Below are positions 51,840 to 63,679 of a stretch of 64,000 nt of DNA, one piece after another. The translations under genes and the position numbers were made by a program. Where the stretch lies: contig PUFA01000022.1 of NCBI GenBank assembly GCA_003508835.1, forward strand, positions 434,001-498,000. The letters run 5' to 3'. This DNA is from Eonycteris spelaea (Eukaryota > Chordata > Mammalia > Chiroptera > Pteropodidae). Under the pieces are notes generated by a model. It searched no databases and was not told where the DNA came from. It saw only the letters and a program-made list of their open reading frames with translations. How positions within the stretch are numbered: the first letter of the stretch is position 1; the number at the start of each line of letters is the position of its first letter.

Positions 51840-52560
51840 ATGAAATATCTGTATAGTTTTTTTCCCCCTAGGGGGAGGGAGTTTACAAAAGAAATATATT
51901 CTAGTTAAAAAATCAAAGAATACAGAAATGTATAGAATAATTTCACTGGAGAAGATTGCCATTAAGGGTTTGCATAAATTCTTCTAGATTTTTCCCACAT
52001 ATAAATATGTAATCATTTAAAAATAGGATGATATACATACATTCTTTTCATCTAATAACATATAATTCTTTTCATATCTTTATATCATTTTTTCCAGGAC
52101 TTCTTAGTATTTCATTGTACAGCTATACCATAATTTATTTATCTAATATTTCTACTGATTTGGACTTTTAAATTTGTTTCCAATTTTCCATTATTAAGAG
52201 CATTCTTCAGTAACTACTTTTTTGCACACACGTGTATTATAAATCCCCAGAAGCAGAATTGTGAGGTCGAAGGAAAGTCATATTTAAAATTTAAGGTATG
52301 TTGCCAAACGCCCTCCGGTAGACAGTTCCATTTTCTGTTTCCACCGTCAGCGTGGGAGAGTGCTCACCCCCCTACACTTCTGCCAGAACTGGATAGTATT
52401 AATCTTTTTAATATTTGGCAGCATGATGGGTGGAAAATTGTCTATTGTTATTTTGATTAGAATTTCTTTCTTTAAGTTGCAGCGTCTTTTCATGTGTTTG
52501 GCCACTCGTGTTTTTCTTCTGTGAATTTTAAATTCTACTTTTTGAATGGGAATTTAATCA
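51840..52560 (-). mobile_element. L1M remnant, 3' part of ORF2
   Basis: Antisense ORF2 3' end: TATTTCATTGTACAGCTATA, CATAATTTATTTATCTAATA, GCAGAATTGTGAGGTCGAAG, GTTGCCAAACGCCCTCCGGT and TTGATTAGAATTTCTTTCTT in order. A CT-rich low-complexity run follows at 52676-52732. Confidence 0.8.
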
Positions 52561-52675
52561 TTTTCTTACTGTTTTTGATGGATTTCTTACTATAAACTAT
52601 ATTAGGGATAGTTTAGCATTTGTCTATTTACATATTATAAATTTCATTTCCTAATTTGTCTTTTGACTTCATTTT

Positions 52676-52732
52676 CTCTTCCTCTTCTTCCTTCTCTCTC
52701 TCTCTGCCCTCCCTCCTTTCTTCCTTCCCACT
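52676..52732 (+). repeat. CT-rich low-complexity run
   Basis: A polypyrimidine stretch of CTT/CCT/CT units, including (CT)n near 52694-52705. Confidence 0.85.
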
Positions 52733-53164
52733 CTATGCTATATAGATGTTTTTAATTTTTATGCGAAAAAGTTTTTATGAACTTGGGACTTCATATATTA
52801 TTAGAAAGGCCTTTCACAGACCCAAGAGTATGCAAGTATCAACTCATGTTTTCTTCTTGCACTTTTTTCTCAGTTAATTATTCAATCTATTTGAAAACTT
52901 GAATTTATTCAAATTCAGCAAGGAATCCAAGTTTTCATGTAAAATTATCTGCTTGAAAATATCTACTTTTAAAATATGTATATATTTTAATGTGTGAGCC
53001 AAATAAAACAAACTTGGTAGCCAGATTTGGCTGTGGACTGCCAGTTTGTAACTTCTAGTTGTGAAGATTCCACATAAGAAATTAAACAAGACCAGACTGT
53101 GTCACATCACTGATAAAAAGAGTATGTGCCATGTGTTCGGCAGGGAAAACTCTAGCTACCTGTC

Positions 53165-53265
53165 TGAAGGTAATGACCTTTGAGCTCTATCTCCTGAGGA
53201 AAATTACTTAACCTCTCTCTCAGTTTTCTCACCTGCAAAATGGATATAGTAACAGGTTTCAAGCA
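53165..53265 (-). mobile_element. MIR SINE fragment
   Basis: The plus strand contains ATTACTTAACCTCTCTCTCA, GTTTTCTCACCTGCAAAATG and GATATAGTAACAGG, a MIR in inverse orientation. Confidence 0.7.
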
Positions 53266-54109
53266 GCAGTAATTGTGTTTTGGCCTTGGATGAGATCTGG
53301 CAAATGGAATAAGTCATTAAGTGGTAGTTGCTACAGGGGTTTTAGGGAGTTACAGGTATGGGTCTGCCACTCCTATAGCCGTTATGGCCATATGGCTCCT
53401 GGGTTTGTTTCAGAAAGAACTCACTCAAGTGGAGATCCCATTAAAGTCAGGTAGAGCCGATGGCCCCTGTTTGACTGTGGTTCAGTGATCAACTCCGTAG
53501 GAGAGACACAAAGGAGCGTTAGATATAGGCTTTCTCGCTGGAAGTCTCCAACTCGGTTGGGAAAATAGAATTTTCAATTAGAAAACAAATAACACAAATA
53601 AGGATGCTATAATTAAGTACTAAATTGATATAGATGAGATGTGTTTCAGCTCAAGAAGATGAAAGTGGTGATGCGCCTAGAACCGAAGGTCTCGAGGAAC
53701 GCGTACGACTTGTTTGTGCCGAGACAAGGGCGGTCCAGGCTTGGTGAACAGCACGAACGCAAACATCGATACGGGCTGCGTGTGTCTTCGTGCTTCACGC
53801 AGATGTTGGAGGAGCGGGAGAGGGAGTATGATGGGGACAGAGAGGAGGGGGCATGGCCGGGGCAGAATTGTGGGACTATGTCAGGGCGGACACATTGAAG
53901 TCAATAAACAGAGAGGGCTACAACTGTGGGCTGAGTGTTTTGGAGGCAGAATCTGTGACAGTGTCAGGTTTGGTAACATGGGCTAATCAGTAGTGGGAAT
54001 TGCGAGCATTCACACGGAAATTGAAGTTGTGACCATGAATAAGAATGTATAATTAACAATAACTAGCATTAATTGTCACTAACATTATCAATAATATGTC
54101 ACTAACATG

Positions 54110-54260
54110 AAATATAGTTTCAAGAGCTTTTTGTGTTATCATTTAAGCTCATCTCATCACTTAAACATTACAACTAGAATAAGTCAGGTGCCATTATTCT
54201 CATTATGGAGATGAAAACATTGAGGTGCAAAGAGGCTGAAAGACTTGCCAAGGAAGAGAG
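54110..54260 (+). mobile_element. MIR SINE fragment
   Basis: TCATTTAAGCTCATCTCATC, GGTGCCATTATTCTCATTAT, GGAGATGAAAACATTGAGGT and GAGGCTGAAAGACTTGCCAA give the MIR order. Confidence 0.7.
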
Positions 54261-57170
54261 TGGTGTCCTCAGCAACACCCAAAGGTCTCCTCCTCTGGGG
54301 CCTTCTGTGGAAAGGCCGCTTGTGGAATCAGTCGAGAAGCCACATTTCCAAGGAGATGCCAAGCTCTCACCCTCTTTCGTGTGCACCTTAGGACATAGGT
54401 CAATAGGCAAGGTGAGGATGGGGTCACCATGGTCCACTGATGTCTGTACCCTCACTGTGTGATATATCCAACAGCCTTTCAGATGATTAGGAATTAGTGA
54501 AACAGCAAGGCTCACCGGGCGGAGAAAGTCGATTCCGGTGGAAATTGTTCAATTTTGACTCATGGATTTTCTCTGCTCATTGAGTCATGGTTGTTTAATG
54601 CTGCTAGGGGCTTGAATAACTCCCTCTTTCCCTTTTTGACTATTAGGTACTTTCTCTCACTCTTCTTTTTCAGTTTTGGGGATTTTTCAGATTTTAATTT
54701 GCTACTAAACAACAGGGAGAGAACCATTGGTTTTTATAACTGTTTAACATTTAGGTAAACCAAGTCACAAAATAATCAAGAATCTTGTCCAAGACAACAG
54801 TTAGCCTCTGTCAGCAACGGTACTAAAATGTCATAACATTCTTCTCCGGACCTTTATTATGCACCAGCTTCTGGGATATTGTGCTAATTTCCTTCTCGAG
54901 AACCAGTAAATGCAGCTTTTATGTCTCAAGTTCCTGAAAGCAAAGCAAGTCATTCTCTCAGTAGCCGGAGGCCAGTTAATAGCTGACTGGCGAAGAGTGG
55001 GGAAGGTAGGGAGTCTGACATAACCTGTCTTGATGTTCACCTCCTCAGAAGGCAATTGTGGGAAAGTTCTTTCACATAATGAGCAGAAATCTGTTTTCCT
55101 AGAATAGTGCCTCACAGATTTAAGGCCGAACCACATCCAGTGTTTAATGGTGTGAACCCAGACGAGCCCGGGACCCACATCCCACACCGAGGAGCAGAGG
55201 CACACGGCCTCCGTGGCTGTTTTGGATTACCCTTCTCCTCATTCATGTTTTCAGAATAGCTAGTGCTCGATGTTTCAGGTCTGGAATAGGAACAGCCACT
55301 TCCTCCCAATGCAAACAAGCTCTGCTACACGTTATTTTGTCATTTTTTTAAGACAACAACAAAAAAAAAGGTTTTTTTGCATGAAAAAATACCTCTTTTT
55401 GGTTTGTAAGAATCCATTAATACATGCATTTTTTTGATAGATGATATATGAGCAAACTGCTGTTAGCACCTCCATAATATATCTCAGATTTATCAATTTA
55501 TCTTCAGCCTCACTACAGCCACCCGAGTCCAAGCTACTCACTGTCATCTTTTGCCTGGATCACTAGTGCTGCCTCCCAGCCACTTCTTAGTTCTGTCTTG
55601 CTTAGAAGCCCCGTGGCTTAGCAGACCCCATATGACCTGGCTTTTGCCTACCTTCCAGTCTTGTCCTGTCTTCTCTGGCTCCTGCCCTCTGGCCTCCAGC
55701 CGGTTTAAAAACTGAACCAAGGTCGCCCTCCGTGACGCCATTGCAGTTGGCTTCCTCTTCTCACTGGGCACGGCAGTCTCCTTCTGCTTTTTAGGTCTTA
55801 GTTTGATGTCAGTGCCACTGAGAAACCTTCCCTCACTCCCCGTCTGAGCGGGCCCATCATTTTTACTCCATTTCTTTGTCCTGTTTCTTTCTTTTATAGC
55901 AATTATATTAATTTGTTCATTGTTTCCTTTTTTATTATTAGTTGTTCTTTCGAGAAAAATTGGAAGTTCTCAATAGCAGGGGCCTCCTCTGTTTGTCCAC
56001 TGCCATATACCTAGCACCTGGCACCCTGCCAGGAACACCGTGGGTTCCGCTACATGTCGATTTCTATGTGTCCCAAAGAGGAAGGGCGATGACTTTTTCC
56101 TAGTCATCCTTTGATAATAAGAGAATAGTTTGAATCTGATTGTTGTCAACAAGCTCGATTTTGAGAAGACAGCCATGACTGGGTAGTGATATAGGTAGCT
56201 AAGACATGCCCACGTGCATTTGAGACACTGGTCTCTAGACTAAAATGTTCAAGTACCCTGATTAATCAGCATATACTTTGGCCTTATTCCAGTAATAGTG
56301 TCCATGGTCAGTTTCCAAAGCACTGTGGCAAACCCCAGTGTATTCAGAATAAGACAGCTGAGACCAGGAAAGATCTGGAAGCCATGAAGTTGTACAAGAG
56401 GGTACACGGAGAAGGGGGAGCATAGACGAGGGGTTTAATGTCAGCTGGGGATAGAACTGTACAAAGAGTGGAATGAGATGAACGTCAAAGTGTTGTTATA
56501 TTGAGGAGATATTCGATTCATTCTAAATTGTTCGAGAAGGAAAACTAAGATCAGAAAACTATTTCAGACCATTATAAGGAAAATCTTGCACAGTTGTCCG
56601 AAAATGAAGATAAACCTTGTAAAGAACTAAGCTTTTGTCATGACAAATGTTCAGGCAAGACCAGTAACATCTTTAAATATATTAGTGTGAAAATTCTTAC
56701 ACATAGCAACTTGTACAAAATAAACACTCAAGTCATGTTGTAAATAATTTAACTATGTGAAATGATGGATATGTTAATTAGCTTGATGCGGTAATCTTTT
56801 CACAACTCGTGCATATTTAAAAATATCACATTGTTCACCTTACATATACATGATTTCTATTAGTCAATTATAACTTCAGCAAAGCTGGAAAAAAAAATTC
56901 ACATTTGGTAATGAGTGTATTCCTGTGCAAGGTGAGGCCAGGCGGCCACAGACAGTGAGAGGAATACTGGCACTCTTTGATTTGTCTACTATCCACTCTC
57001 ACCATGTGGGGATACAGAGGGAAATCTATGCCTTAAAAGTAGCTGAAAAGATAAGAGAAACTTGAAACATGAGAAATTGTCATAAATTGTAGTAACACAG
57101 GATTCAGAAAAGGTAATATGGTGAACCAGGTAGAAGTTTTCCTAGAGGAGGTATAAGTTGGTGCTCGAAG
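54261..57170. other. Intergenic, no gene recognised
   Basis: Mixed sequence with open frames of up to 124 codons on either strand and no support for coding. 55740-56050 shows a weak MIR/L2-like pattern (TCTTTTATAGCAATTATATT, AGCACCTGGCACCCTGCC). The span just before 57171 flanks the RPS24 insertion. Confidence 0.45.
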
Positions 57171-57188
57171 GATTAAGAAGAGTAATAG

Positions 57189-57672
57189 CTCTTTTCCTCC
57201 CTGTCTGCTTGAGGCTTGGCTGCCATCATGAACAAAAGGAAGTTCATGACCAACAGACTTCTTCAATGGAAACGAATGGTCATGGACGTCCTTCACTCTG
57301 GGAGGGCAACAGTAACTAAGACAGAAATTCGGGAAGAACTGTCCAAAATGTACGAGACCACACCAGATGGCATCTTCATATTGAATTCAGAACCCATTTC
57401 AGAGGCGGCATGATTTATGGTTCCTGGGATTATGCAAAGCAGAACGAACTCATAGACATGGGAGACATGGCTGGTGTGAGGAAAAGACCTGAAGAAAACA
57501 GTGAAAGGAGTGAAAGAACAGAACGAAGAAAGTTAGGGGGACGGCAAAGGCTTATGTGGGTGCTGGCAAAAGTAGTAAAAATTCATCAGTGACTTTATCT
57601 GTGGTGATTGAGTGGAATTTTCATGAGAGGATTAATAAACTAAGAACATTTATGTGAAGAAAAAGAAAAACA
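57189..57672 (+). pseudogene. RPS24: Processed pseudogene of ribosomal protein S24
   Basis: An intronless copy of RPS24 mRNA. It starts with the 5' leader (CTCTTTTCCTCC... GCCATCATGAAC), continues as [20 protein letters not shown], then [20 protein letters not shown], and reaches the 3' UTR with ATTAATAAACTAAGAACATT and a decayed A-rich tail. The N-terminal residues after Met-Asn are rearranged. The frame is lost after [13 protein letters not shown], where the parent continues with FRTHFGGGKTTGFG, a TGA lies at 57411-57413, and the C-terminal third ([13 protein letters not shown]...) continues in another frame. It cannot make S24. The direct repeat GATTAAGAA (57171-57179 and 57673-57681) is a likely L1-made target-site duplication. 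Confidence 0.95.
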
Positions 57673-58229
57673 GATTAAGAAAATGTGGCACTTTAGAGAA
57701 TGAATTCAAAGGTCCAGAAATAAAAATGAGCATAACATGACCTAAGGGACAGTGAGCAGACAAGTTGGTTGGAGTGCTGTGTCCCCCAAGGCAGATGGAA
57801 TGAGGCAGCAGACTCATCAGAGCCAGACTGGGCGTCGCATGTGATTAGAATGTGAGAGAAACTTTTCACTTGGTAGATAAGCCACGGACAAAATAGAGGT
57901 GTGCTTCTCAAACAGGGGTGTCCACCCCTCGCAATCACGCCAAAGTGTTCACGGAGCACTCAATTTACTGGAAGATTTGGGGGCACAGATAATTTAGCTT
58001 GCAGTAATTGAAGACATTATTTTATATCAAACAAATATGGCAAAACCTAAGACTTCACAGCAATGAAACTCCTGTTGCAGAATCACCATACATTCTGCCC
58101 CAGGGGCCGCTGGCTCTCTGGGGCTCTTAGTGGCAGGTGGTTCTCGGATTCTCGGATGGGGAGGTGTGAGCAGCCCGTGAGAAGAGGCGAAAGAGCAGAA
58201 GATGGTCAAAGTTAACTTAGACAATGAAT

Positions 58230-58660
58230 GAACACTGAGGACTGCTGCTCTCGGCGCTGTGCTGGCACAGGGGTAGTGGTGCTGACGGCGCTGCCCTCAG
58301 TAGCTGCCCATGTGCTGTGGGAGCTGGGCGGGCACATAACTGGGTGACTTCGTATGATGGCCGCGGAGGTGAAAGGCGGCGAAGCAGGCCAGACCAGAGC
58401 TCCGTGCCGGAGGTCGAGAGCAAAGTTGCTGCTGACAGAGAAGGCGGGAGTGTGGTTGGGTTCTCAAAGCAGGGGCTGTCTCTGAACACCTCGTGTGTGG
58501 TGCGGCTGAGAACTCGTGCCCACGAGAAGACAGCCCACGAAGAAGACTCATGCCCATGTGGAGGTCGAGCCCGTCGTTCGCACCCACACTGTGTGACCTC
58601 GCCCCGTGGCGCTGACTGTGCTGATTGGGAACAAAACCAGCTGAAAACTCCAAAATAACC
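58230..58660. other. CpG-rich patch in an AT-rich intergenic desert
   Basis: By eye this roughly 430 bp segment has over two dozen CpG dinucleotides, far more than its surroundings, for example GGCCGCGGAGGTG, GGCGGCG, GGTCGAGCCCGTCGTTCGC. It could be a small CpG island or enhancer, or a GC-rich inserted sequence. No TATA box or exon structure is evident. Confidence 0.5.
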
Positions 58661-58949
58661 TTTTCAACAGAGAACCCAGTATCCTGCAGCTCTTGGTAAG
58701 AATCATGATAAAGATCTAACAGAAATAGAATATACCTTTCCGAGGTTGGGAATTGAACTATCTACGTGACATAGTTTTTCAGTTTTTTCAAAGAAAAAAA
58801 TTGTAGAGAATTCAAAACAGTTTCTACCTTTCTTCTAGAGCAGTGGTTTATATTTATTGGATTAAATTGACTACCAGAGGCACATTGGTAAATAAAATCA
58901 TTTTTCATTAATAATAGTTTTCAAATAATCACCAGTAATTAGTTTTGGC

Positions 58950-59230
58950 TACTAGCTAGCTTTTATTGAATGTTTGGTACATGCTAGGCACTGTTCTAGC
59001 TCAGCAGTTCTCATTCGCGGGGCAAGCGTGAATTCATTTAATTGTCATACAACCAAATTTAGTGGATATCAGTATTTGTACTTTATGAATAAGACGAATG
59101 AAGTGGGAGAGGTGAGGATATTTTGCCCAAGGTAACGTAGGTAGACAGTTACCTTGAGCAGTGGCAGCTGCTCGGTTGTTTGAAAAATCCAGAACTTGAA
59201 TGCTTACGCACTGTAATTCACTCTCTAGCA
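58950..59230 (+). mobile_element. MIR SINE fragment
   Basis: TTGGTACATGCTAGGCACTG, AATTCATTTAATTGTCATAC and TTTTGCCCAAGGTAACGTAG, with a diverged tail, indicate a MIR. Confidence 0.55.
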
Positions 59231-59879
59231 ACACTAATAATCAATCCATATGCCCGGTCTCAAATGAAGCACCTGCTGTAAGGCGTGGTTCCGGCTTCTC
59301 CCGTTGCTACCTGGACAAGCAAGTCTGTATGACAAAGGGCAGGGGCATCACGTACCATGTGGCAAACTTGGACCACTGAGGCATGGGAGATGAAGAAGAG
59401 TTGGCTGATAATTCCCTTCCTTGAGGGGTTTTTTTGAAGCACTATGGTTCCAAAGAGTCTGTTTGAGAAATACCAATTCGACTGAGCCTTCAGCTTTGCT
59501 TCCTTGTGAAACTGACCAATTTGCTGACACAGCAACTCGGACTTGCTTTCTCTCCTTTCCTGCCACTTGCTCCTCTTCAACTCACTCTTGCTGCCCCAAG
59601 GCTGTGTTTCCTGAAAGGCCTTCACGTGCAAACTTTGCCTCAGGCTTTGTTTTCTGGGGAACTGGGCCCAGTCAAACTATCGATTATTTAAATGACTATT
59701 GATCTTACACACACCTGCATTTTCAGATAATCCATTTCGAGAAGGTTTTTGTTCCTGACAGAAGCCTACTGTTTCTATCTTCTCTATGAGCCATTCCCAA
59801 AGTGTGGTTGTACAGGAGTTATGAAATGACAAAGATGTTTAAGATAGCTGGGTGACAAATGAAATCTGGGAAACAAGAC

Positions 59880-60830
59880 TTTAGAAGCCTGTTGAAAATC
59901 AGATAGAAGTGGTAAAAGTGGACATCCTTGCCTTGTTTCAGATCTCAGGGAGAAGGTAGTCTTTTACCATTAGTGGGAGAGTGGATGTAGATTGCTCATA
60001 GATGTCTTTTATCAATATGAGGATGTTCAAATCTATTTTTAGTTATCTGAAAGTTTTTATCATGAATGGGTGTTGAATTTTGTTAGATGTTTTCCTGTCT
60101 CATTGAGATGATCATATGATTTATTCTATTAATATGGTGACTTACATTAATTTTCTGACTATTCAACCAACCTTTCATTCATAGGAGAAACTTCACTTGA
60201 TCATGATATATTATCATTTTTATATATTGTGGCCTTGATTTGTTAATATTTTGTTCAGCGTTTTTGCATATCTATGTTCATGAGGGATATTGACCTATAA
60301 TTTTTCTTGTGCTATCTTTCTGATTTTAGTATCAGAGAAATGCTGGCCTCTGTAACAGAGTTCGGAAGTATTCCTTGCTCCTCACTTTTCTGAAAGAGAT
60401 TCTATTAAATGTTTAATAGAATTTTTCAATGAAGAAATTGGGCCTAAAATTTTATTTATGGAAAGGTTTATAATTATGAATTCAACTTCTTTAGTAGTTA
60501 TAGGACTATTCAGTTTCCTATTTCTTCTTGCATGGGTTTTAGTAATTTGTATCTTTCAAAGAATTTATCCATTTCATCTGGTTGTCAAATTTTTATGACA
60601 TGAAGTTCTTTATAACATTTTCTAACTCCCCTTTAACCTGTACTGGTGTCTCTTTTTTCATTCTTGAAGTTGGTAATTCAAATGTTCTCTCCTTTTTGTC
60701 ATGATCATTATAGCTACAGGTTTATGAATTTTATTGATTTTTTTTAAAGCATCACCTCTTGGTTTCATTGATTTTATCTATAGTTTGTCCATTTTGTTTC
60801 ATTGATTTCTGCTCTTTTACTTAGTATTCC
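59880..60830 (-). mobile_element. L1 ORF2 fragment, antisense
   Basis: The plus strand is the complement of the reverse-transcriptase part of ORF2: GTGGACATCCTTGCCTTGTT, CATGAATGGGTGTTGAATTT, GAGATGATCATATGATTTAT and TCATGAGGGATATTGACCTA occur in the usual order. It is degraded and non-coding. Confidence 0.8.
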
Positions 60831-61039
60831 CTTCCTTGTATGTGCTAGCCAGCGAGGAAACAGTTTTCAAAATGGAGACCGGTAGATTTATTTGCACCTC
60901 TGAGGAAAGTCTGTCTCTAATACAACTTGGTTTTTTAGTATAACAGATGGTCCAATAAACTAAGAAATTGCTTTGTTATTATTTGAAGAACTAGTGTTCT
61001 GATCACTTTAAGGCTGCATAAGTGCTATTTTCTGATGTC

Positions 61040-61320
61040 TGTTTTTAATTTTTTTCCAGCTTTATCGGAATATAATTGGCATGTAACATTGTGTAAGTTT
61101 AAGGTATACAGCATGATGATTTGATAGGAATATAGTGAAGTGACTTCCACAATAGAGTGTTAACACATCCATCGCCTCACGTAGTTGACTTTTGTGTGTA
61201 TGTGGTGAGAACATTTAAGGTCTACTCTCTTAGCAACTTCCAAGTGTAAATATGGTATTGTTAACTATAGTTGCCATGCTCTACATTACACTAAATGTTT
61301 TAAGGGTTGGAACTAGAGCA
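61040..61320 (-). mobile_element. L1M 3'-end fragment
   Basis: Antisense L1M 3' UTR: CCAGCTTTATCGGAATATAA, TGTGTAAGTTTAAGGTATAC, GTTAACACATCCATCGCCTC, TAACTATAGTTGCCATGCTC. It is a different copy from that at 38640. Confidence 0.8.
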
Positions 61321-62069
61321 AATGAGTAAAGTTAGTATGGGAGGGAGGGAGACGGGCACTCAGCTACTCAGGCAGGGGGAGAGAGGCTGCTTCCATTGGA
61401 AGTGAGGTGACCTCCTCCACTGACAAAGAAGAGTCACCTGAACTTAGGGACTCAATGACCCGAGCTTCACCAAGGTCTCATCACACATCTTTCCCAACTT
61501 TCAGGATCCTCCTCCTCATTCAGTGCCCTCACTTCCACTGCAGGGAGGCTGGGCCTTCAGCTCGGGTTGTAATTCAGCCGGTACCAGGATGAGAGTCTGT
61601 GCTTGGTGTTCGGCACTCAGCCCCGTGGCTGCAGAAGACAAGGATCTCCTTCAGGGCACATGTGGCAGCTTTCAGACTGTGCGTGCGGTGCTCAGACCGG
61701 GAATTCCCATTCTCGAGCTCACTCTTTTCTTTCTTCCCTTTGTCCAGCATCGTTAGGAGAAACCAGCCAGCCTCGTTATATTCATTAGTTTGCCAAAGAC
61801 TCTTGAAAGTAGATGTACACAGTCACCCAGATCCTTGCTTCTCCTAAGTGGTTGGTTAGAAGTCTCCAGTCATGATATTTATCCTATCTATATTGTCGGA
61901 TCACACCCTGAAATATCAGTGCTCTTGTTATTACTGGAAAGAAATCAAGTAATGTCTTTAATCAGAATAGAGAACCAATTCTAGAAAACTCAGAAACAAT
62001 TAAAGATTCAGAAAATGAATCTTTAATATTTTGTTCCTCTAAAACCACTCTCTGTACCAAAATCTGTAT

Positions 62070-62510
62070 TAGAGTTCTCCAGAGAAACGGAACCAATAGA
62101 AGATTATACAGATGAGAGAGAGAGAGAGAGAATATGATAGATAGGTAGGCGATAGGTGATAGCTAGATAAGGAATTGCCTCACACAAATGTGGAGGCGAA
62201 GAAGTGCCACGATCTGCAGTTGGCAAGCTGTAGACTCAAGAGAGCCAAGGTGTGAGTTCTAGTCTGAAGGCCAGGAAAGACCAATGTCCCAGCTCAGTCA
62301 GGCAGGGCACGTCCACCTAACTGAGCTTCGGTGTTCTGTTCAGGCCTTCAGTTGGTCGGATGAGGCCCCAACCACACTGGCGGGGGAGGGAGGAGGTAAT
62401 CTGCTTTACTCAGTCTGCCGATTCAGACCCCATCCAGAAACAACCTCGCAGACACACCCAGAACAAGTTTGACCAGATATCTGGGCACCGCACGGTCACA
62501 GCCATCTCGT
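62070..62510 (+). mobile_element. LTR-like interspersed repeat with internal (GA)n
   Basis: AGAGTTCTCCAGAGAAACGG, AACCAATAGAAGATTATACA, a GA run at 62114-62131 and a GATAGGT-type run, GGAATTGCCTCACACAAATG, GTTGGTCGGATGAGGCCCCA, GGTAATCTGCTTTACTCAGT and ATATCTGGGCACCGCACGGT. This order is that of a common eutherian LTR-type repeat; I cannot fix the subfamily. Confidence 0.6.
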
Positions 62511-63541
62511 TATTTTCATAAATACGGTCTATAATGCTTGCAGAGTAAATTTAATTCAGGTTCTCATCATATCTCACCTAAGCTAATGAAACAAACTTAC
62601 AAGTAATCTCATAATACCCAACTTCTCCTTCCTTGCATTTATCCCCTAAACTCCCACCGAGAGGACAGTGCTTTGGAATAGTGCAGGCAGCGGTTTCTGT
62701 GCCGCCCCTCTGCCGGAGCGCCGCAGCAGCCATCAGTGGTCCTGGGCTGCTCGGTCAGCGCCATCTCAGCAGCGGGGCGTGAGGGACTCTCCTCATCACC
62801 TTCCACCCTGCTTCTCCACCTGAGAAGGCCTCCGTAGCATTCCAATGATAGATCAGTGCTATACAACGTAAGAACTATGGGTTGAACTATGTAAAATTGC
62901 CATTTCTGGAGGTTAAAAAATGGTAAATTGCAGCGTAATGCAGTTCGAGCCCATAGTGCAAAAGCAGGATGCCCGAGACTACTCAGGAGCGGAGCACAGG
63001 CCCCCGTCATGTCGCACCTCGCACCGTGGGCCCCTAAAAACACGTTTAGTACTGAATTAACGAATCATTTTGTACATGAGGAGTGACAACTTTGGAGTAT
63101 GTAGTGGATTTTCATGACCTTAGGTTTTACTCTGACTTTATACTCATGAGTTTACCTTTTGTAAAATTAGAATTATGTTTAAATATTCAAGTTAAAAAAG
63201 CAGTTGTTCTCAGAGATGAGAAGCATTTCTCATTTATCTCAACATTTAACAATGTTCTTAGTCTTAATGGAAGAAAATAAAAACAGAGCCTATCTTAAAT
63301 TTAACTTAAGTTGGAGCTAAGTTTTACTCCAGTGATTTGAAAAGTAGTCCACTGCTTGTGGCCAGAAAACTCCCTTTTGAAAATACCACTCTGGGGTTTG
63401 TTGGGATTTTTGGTGACTTTTTTTCTGGCTTCAGAAGATGCTAAAAAATAACTATTGAACATATGGGAAAAGTGAACCATATGATCAAGTAGAGCCTGTT
63501 TAATCCATGAATGCGCTGGAAACATTTTTTTAATTTGACAG

Positions 63542-63679
63542 GAAATAGAAAGTTCTTCAGCAGAGGACTCTCCGGGCTCATTATAATCTGCTCAGACAAT
63601 CGAATGGCTGGCAGTGCCTTTGGGAGACCAGTGTATCGCCTGTCTTCTAGTAGTACAACATTTTAACCATCCCCAACAG
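63542..63679 (+). other. Exon-like segment of unknown origin
   Basis: A 138 nt segment bounded by an acceptor-like TTTTTTTAATTTGACAG and a near-ideal donor CAG|GTAAGAAT. One frame (offset two bases) stays open for about 39 codons, contains LIIICSDNRMAGSAFGRP, and then hits TAA before the donor; the other two frames stop early. I do not recognise the peptide. It may be a noncoding-RNA exon, part of an unrecognised repeat, or coincidence. Confidence 0.3.

Larger units (their letters stand above)
57673..59880. other. Intergenic with CpG-rich patch and MIR
   Basis: Apart from the CpG-rich segment (58230-58660) and a MIR near 58950-59230, nothing is recognised. Open frames at 58297-58653 (minus) and 58317-58658 (plus) overlap each other in the CpG-rich patch and have no identifiable domain. 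Confidence 0.45.

Noticed and set aside
57410..57592. A 60-codon open frame that could look like a separate small gene
   Set aside because: It is the frameshifted C-terminal part of the RPS24 processed pseudogene.
58297..58658. Overlapping open frames of 118 (minus) and 113 (plus) codons in the CpG-rich patch
   Set aside because: High GC explains both; no domain, no Kozak preference and no splice sites. The CpG content itself is reported instead.
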